Positions 12,755 to 14,685 of a stretch of 14,685 bases of DNA are shown piece by piece. The first letter of the stretch is position 1, and every line of letters begins with the position of its first letter. The DNA is from an uncultured Saprospiraceae bacterium (GTDB lineage Bacteria; Bacteroidota; Bacteroidia; Chitinophagales; Saprospiraceae), in the NCBI GenBank assembly GCA_938044055.1, contig CALIQO010000238.1:1-14685 (forward strand), written 5' to 3'. The position numbers and the translations under genes are program-made. Below the pieces are notes generated by a model. It was not told the origin of the DNA. It did not search any database and saw only the letters and a program-made list of their open reading frames with translations.

Positions 12755-14685
12755 ATGGGTTTATTTAAACTGTACAAATTCGTTTTCGTCCTGCTTTTCG
12801 GCATCTTATCAATTTCTGCGAATAGCCAATCGGATCTATACTGGGTAGGTGGAAATGGAGATTGGGATGATGTATCCATGTGGTATAAGGATGCAGATGG
12901 GATAAATGGGGCCGGTATAATTCCTAATGCCAATTCAGTTGTACACTTTACAGACCAATCTAGCACCACCTCTACTTGGAATGTACGAATTCAACCAGGC
13001 TCTTATGAGGTTCATTCTATTCTAGTTGAAACGGCAGATAATTTCAGAATTTTCCTTAATGGGACTGATAATAATGAAGTAGATATAACCGTGCATGGCG
13101 ATTTAGCATTTCTATCTACGCATAGATTGGAATATGCCAGCACATTTATACTTAACAATAAGTGGATTTTTGAAGGGGCTAATAATCATAATATCACATC
13201 CAGTGGACATGATTTATCCAATGTTGAAATTAAAAATACAGCAGGCACATTTAATCAACTAGATGATCTGACAGCTTCTGCACAGATAAGAATGTTCGCA
13301 GGGACATGGAATTCCAATGGTCATGACGTGACAAGTGGAAAAATTCTATTTGAGGATGATGAACCATCAAATGCTCCTTTTACCAAGCTTTTTAACTCTG
13401 GCTCATCTGATATATTATGCCAAGAATGGGAATCTGGATTCACTTATGGATCTCTTGTAGTTACAGGAAATCATACGATTCGAACAAGGAGGTTCCGCGG
13501 AAGTCCCAAGCAATTAAATGGCCCGGCTTTTAGTTTTCATGAAATTCACCTCCTTGAATATTCAGATACACCCACCGGAGGTGCAGTAATTGAACACAAC
13601 AACTTTGAATGTAGGAGTTGCATAGTAGAAAGTATAGTTATTGAAGATACGGGTGATACGAAGCTAGCAGATGAATTTACCGTAAATGGAAAATTTACTG
13701 TAGTAAATCATGGATCTTCCATATTATTTAATGGGGGCAATGGCAGGGACAGTGATGTTACCTTTAATGGTGTCATCATTACGCCTAAGGTCAATGATTG
13801 TGATGACCTACTTACCATATTTTCAAGTGTTCATACCGATGAGAGTATCTTCAGAAAGAATGGAGGAACGCTCACAATAAACGATGCAATCATTAACAAC
13901 ATTGCAGGAGTTTCCTCGAATGGAGCTAATTTCAATTTGTCTAATGGTGTCTTGCAAGGCGGATCAACTGGATGGAACCTGGTAAGTCCTCCTAATACTA
14001 TTTCTTACTTATGGAGACCTGCAGGATCAGTAGGCGATTGGAATGATCCCTCGAATTGGGAAATTCAAGGAGGATCGAATAATGGATGTATACCCACTAT
14101 TAAAGATGATGTATTTATAGATGGAGGATCTGAAGGTGACATAAGGATCCCTAGTCCTTTCAATGCAGAATGTCGCAACTTTATCTGGAGTAATAAAGAG
14201 GGACTTGAACTGTTGCTTGATGGTACCAATACGCTAGAGAGTTCTTTAACTGTAAGTGGAAATTTTGACCTGAATTCAAGTGCGAGGATTAATTCTACAG
14301 GTTTTCATGAAATATATTTTTCATCAACAACGGATAATTATATTGAGACCCGAGAAGTCCATCTTCCTGAGTTATTGTTTATTGGAAGCGCCGGACAGTG
14401 GACGCTTCTGGATGATTTATCAAGTGACATCCTTACCTTCGAAGCAGGAACATTTAATAGCAACGGCCATAAGGTTACGACCGATATATGGAATTCATTT
14501 GAGGAGTATCCTAAGCATTTTAATTTTGGTTCGTCACACATCATGGTCAATGGTATTATGGATCTAGCAGAATTCTCTACACGCAACATAACAGTTGAAG
14601 CAGGAACAAGCTTGATAGAGTGTGAAGTACTCAATTCCATAGTTACAGATTTATATAACGTAAGATTCAATAATGCAGGTCCACT
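12755..14685 (+). CDS. large exported repeat protein, probable surface adhesin, truncated by the window edge
   Basis: The frame is open from ATG 12755 to the last base, giving at least 643 residues without a stop. TAG at 12740-12742 closes the frame just upstream and there is no other start. The signal peptide is about residues 1-25 (ending SISANS). The protein is built from repeated modules: YWVGGNGDWDDVSMW (29-43) recurs as YLWRPAGSVGDWNDPSNW (418-435), and AGTWNSNGH (182-190) recurs as AGTFNSNGH (564-572). Between them are many short beta-strand repeats with GSS, Asn and Gly turns, as in beta-solenoid adhesins. I do not recognise a catalytic site. Proteins of this type in Bacteroidota usually end in a T9SS sorting domain, but that end is outside the window, so T9SS export is inference. 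Confidence 0.88.
   Translation, partial: MGLFKLYKFVFVLLFGILSISANSQSDLYWVGGNGDWDDVSMWYKDADGINGAGIIPNANSVVHFTDQSSTTSTWNVRIQPGSYEVHSILVETADNFRIFLNGTDNNEVDITVHGDLAFLSTHRLEYASTFILNNKWIFEGANNHNITSSGHDLSNVEIKNTAGTFNQLDDLTASAQIRMFAGTWNSNGHDVTSGKILFEDDEPSNAPFTKLFNSGSSDILCQEWESGFTYGSLVVTGNHTIRTRRFRGSPKQLNGPAFSFHEIHLLEYSDTPTGGAVIEHNNFECRSCIVESIVIEDTGDTKLADEFTVNGKFTVVNHGSSILFNGGNGRDSDVTFNGVIITPKVNDCDDLLTIFSSVHTDESIFRKNGGTLTINDAIINNIAGVSSNGANFNLSNGVLQGGSTGWNLVSPPNTISYLWRPAGSVGDWNDPSNWEIQGGSNNGCIPTIKDDVFIDGGSEGDIRIPSPFNAECRNFIWSNKEGLELLLDGTNTLESSLTVSGNFDLNSSARINSTGFHEIYFSSTTDNYIETREVHLPELLFIGSAGQWTLLDDLSSDILTFEAGTFNSNGHKVTTDIWNSFEEYPKHFNFGSSHIMVNGIMDLAEFSTRNITVEAGTSLIECEVLNSIVTDLYNVRFNNAGP

Noticed and set aside
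12739..12969. Minus-strand open frame covering the start of the right-edge protein
   Set aside because: It overlaps the signal peptide and first module of the plus-strand gene and shows no family features.
14338..14670. Minus-strand open frame opposite the right-edge repeat protein
   Set aside because: The plus-strand frame is open over the whole region, has module repeats and a signal peptide; the minus frame has no independent support.

Overview
The window looks like a piece of chromosome from a marine or free-living member of the Bacteroidota, most likely a relative of the Saprospiraceae. The grounds are protein architecture and promoter style, not a database match. Several large exported proteins end in type IX secretion system (T9SS) sorting domains. 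The first surface protein has the arrangement of HYR-like repeats, dockerin-like segment and sorting domain that I associate with that family. Three intergenic regions carry the Bacteroidota-type -7 element TAnnTTTG. I see no insertion sequence, phage, CRISPR array, tRNA or rRNA.

Layout. Bases 1-44 may hold the last codons of a gene that enters from the left. Bases 45-469 are an AT-rich intergenic region with alternative hairpins and a promoter-like site, followed by a long structured leader. Bases 470-4360 (+) encode a 1296-residue cysteine-rich surface protein with a strong terminator after it. Bases 4556-4951 (+) encode a small cytoplasmic protein resembling DUF7079. Bases 5029-7947 (-) encode a secreted subtilisin-like protease with fibronectin III-like and GEVED modules and a T9SS sorting domain. 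Bases 7948-8262 are a divergent promoter region with a perfect 9-bp inverted repeat. Bases 8263-10509 (+) encode an exported TPR/PD40 protein ending in two SPOR-like domains, with two terminator-like hairpins behind it. Bases 12448-10735 (-) form a two-gene operon: an exported protein of unknown family, then the tRNA hydroxylase MiaE, with an 11-base overlap. From 12755 (+) a large repeat-built exported protein runs off the right edge without a stop.

How the genes may fit together. Two proteins (470-4360 and the protease) carry visible T9SS sorting domains. The protein at 12755 has a signal peptide and adhesin-like repeats, so it is probably a third cargo whose C-terminus lies outside the window. 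The TPR/PD40/SPOR protein resembles the periplasmic T9SS-associated PorE in its front half, but has peptidoglycan-binding SPOR-like domains where PorE has an OmpA-like domain. It could be a cell-envelope scaffold. The MiaE operon and the DUF7079-like gene look like unrelated housekeeping or unknown genes between them. The most unusual features are the ABCD-ABCD duplication in the first surface protein, the mutually exclusive helices in its leader, the tandem SPOR protein and the roughly 390-residue modules in the partial protein at the right edge.
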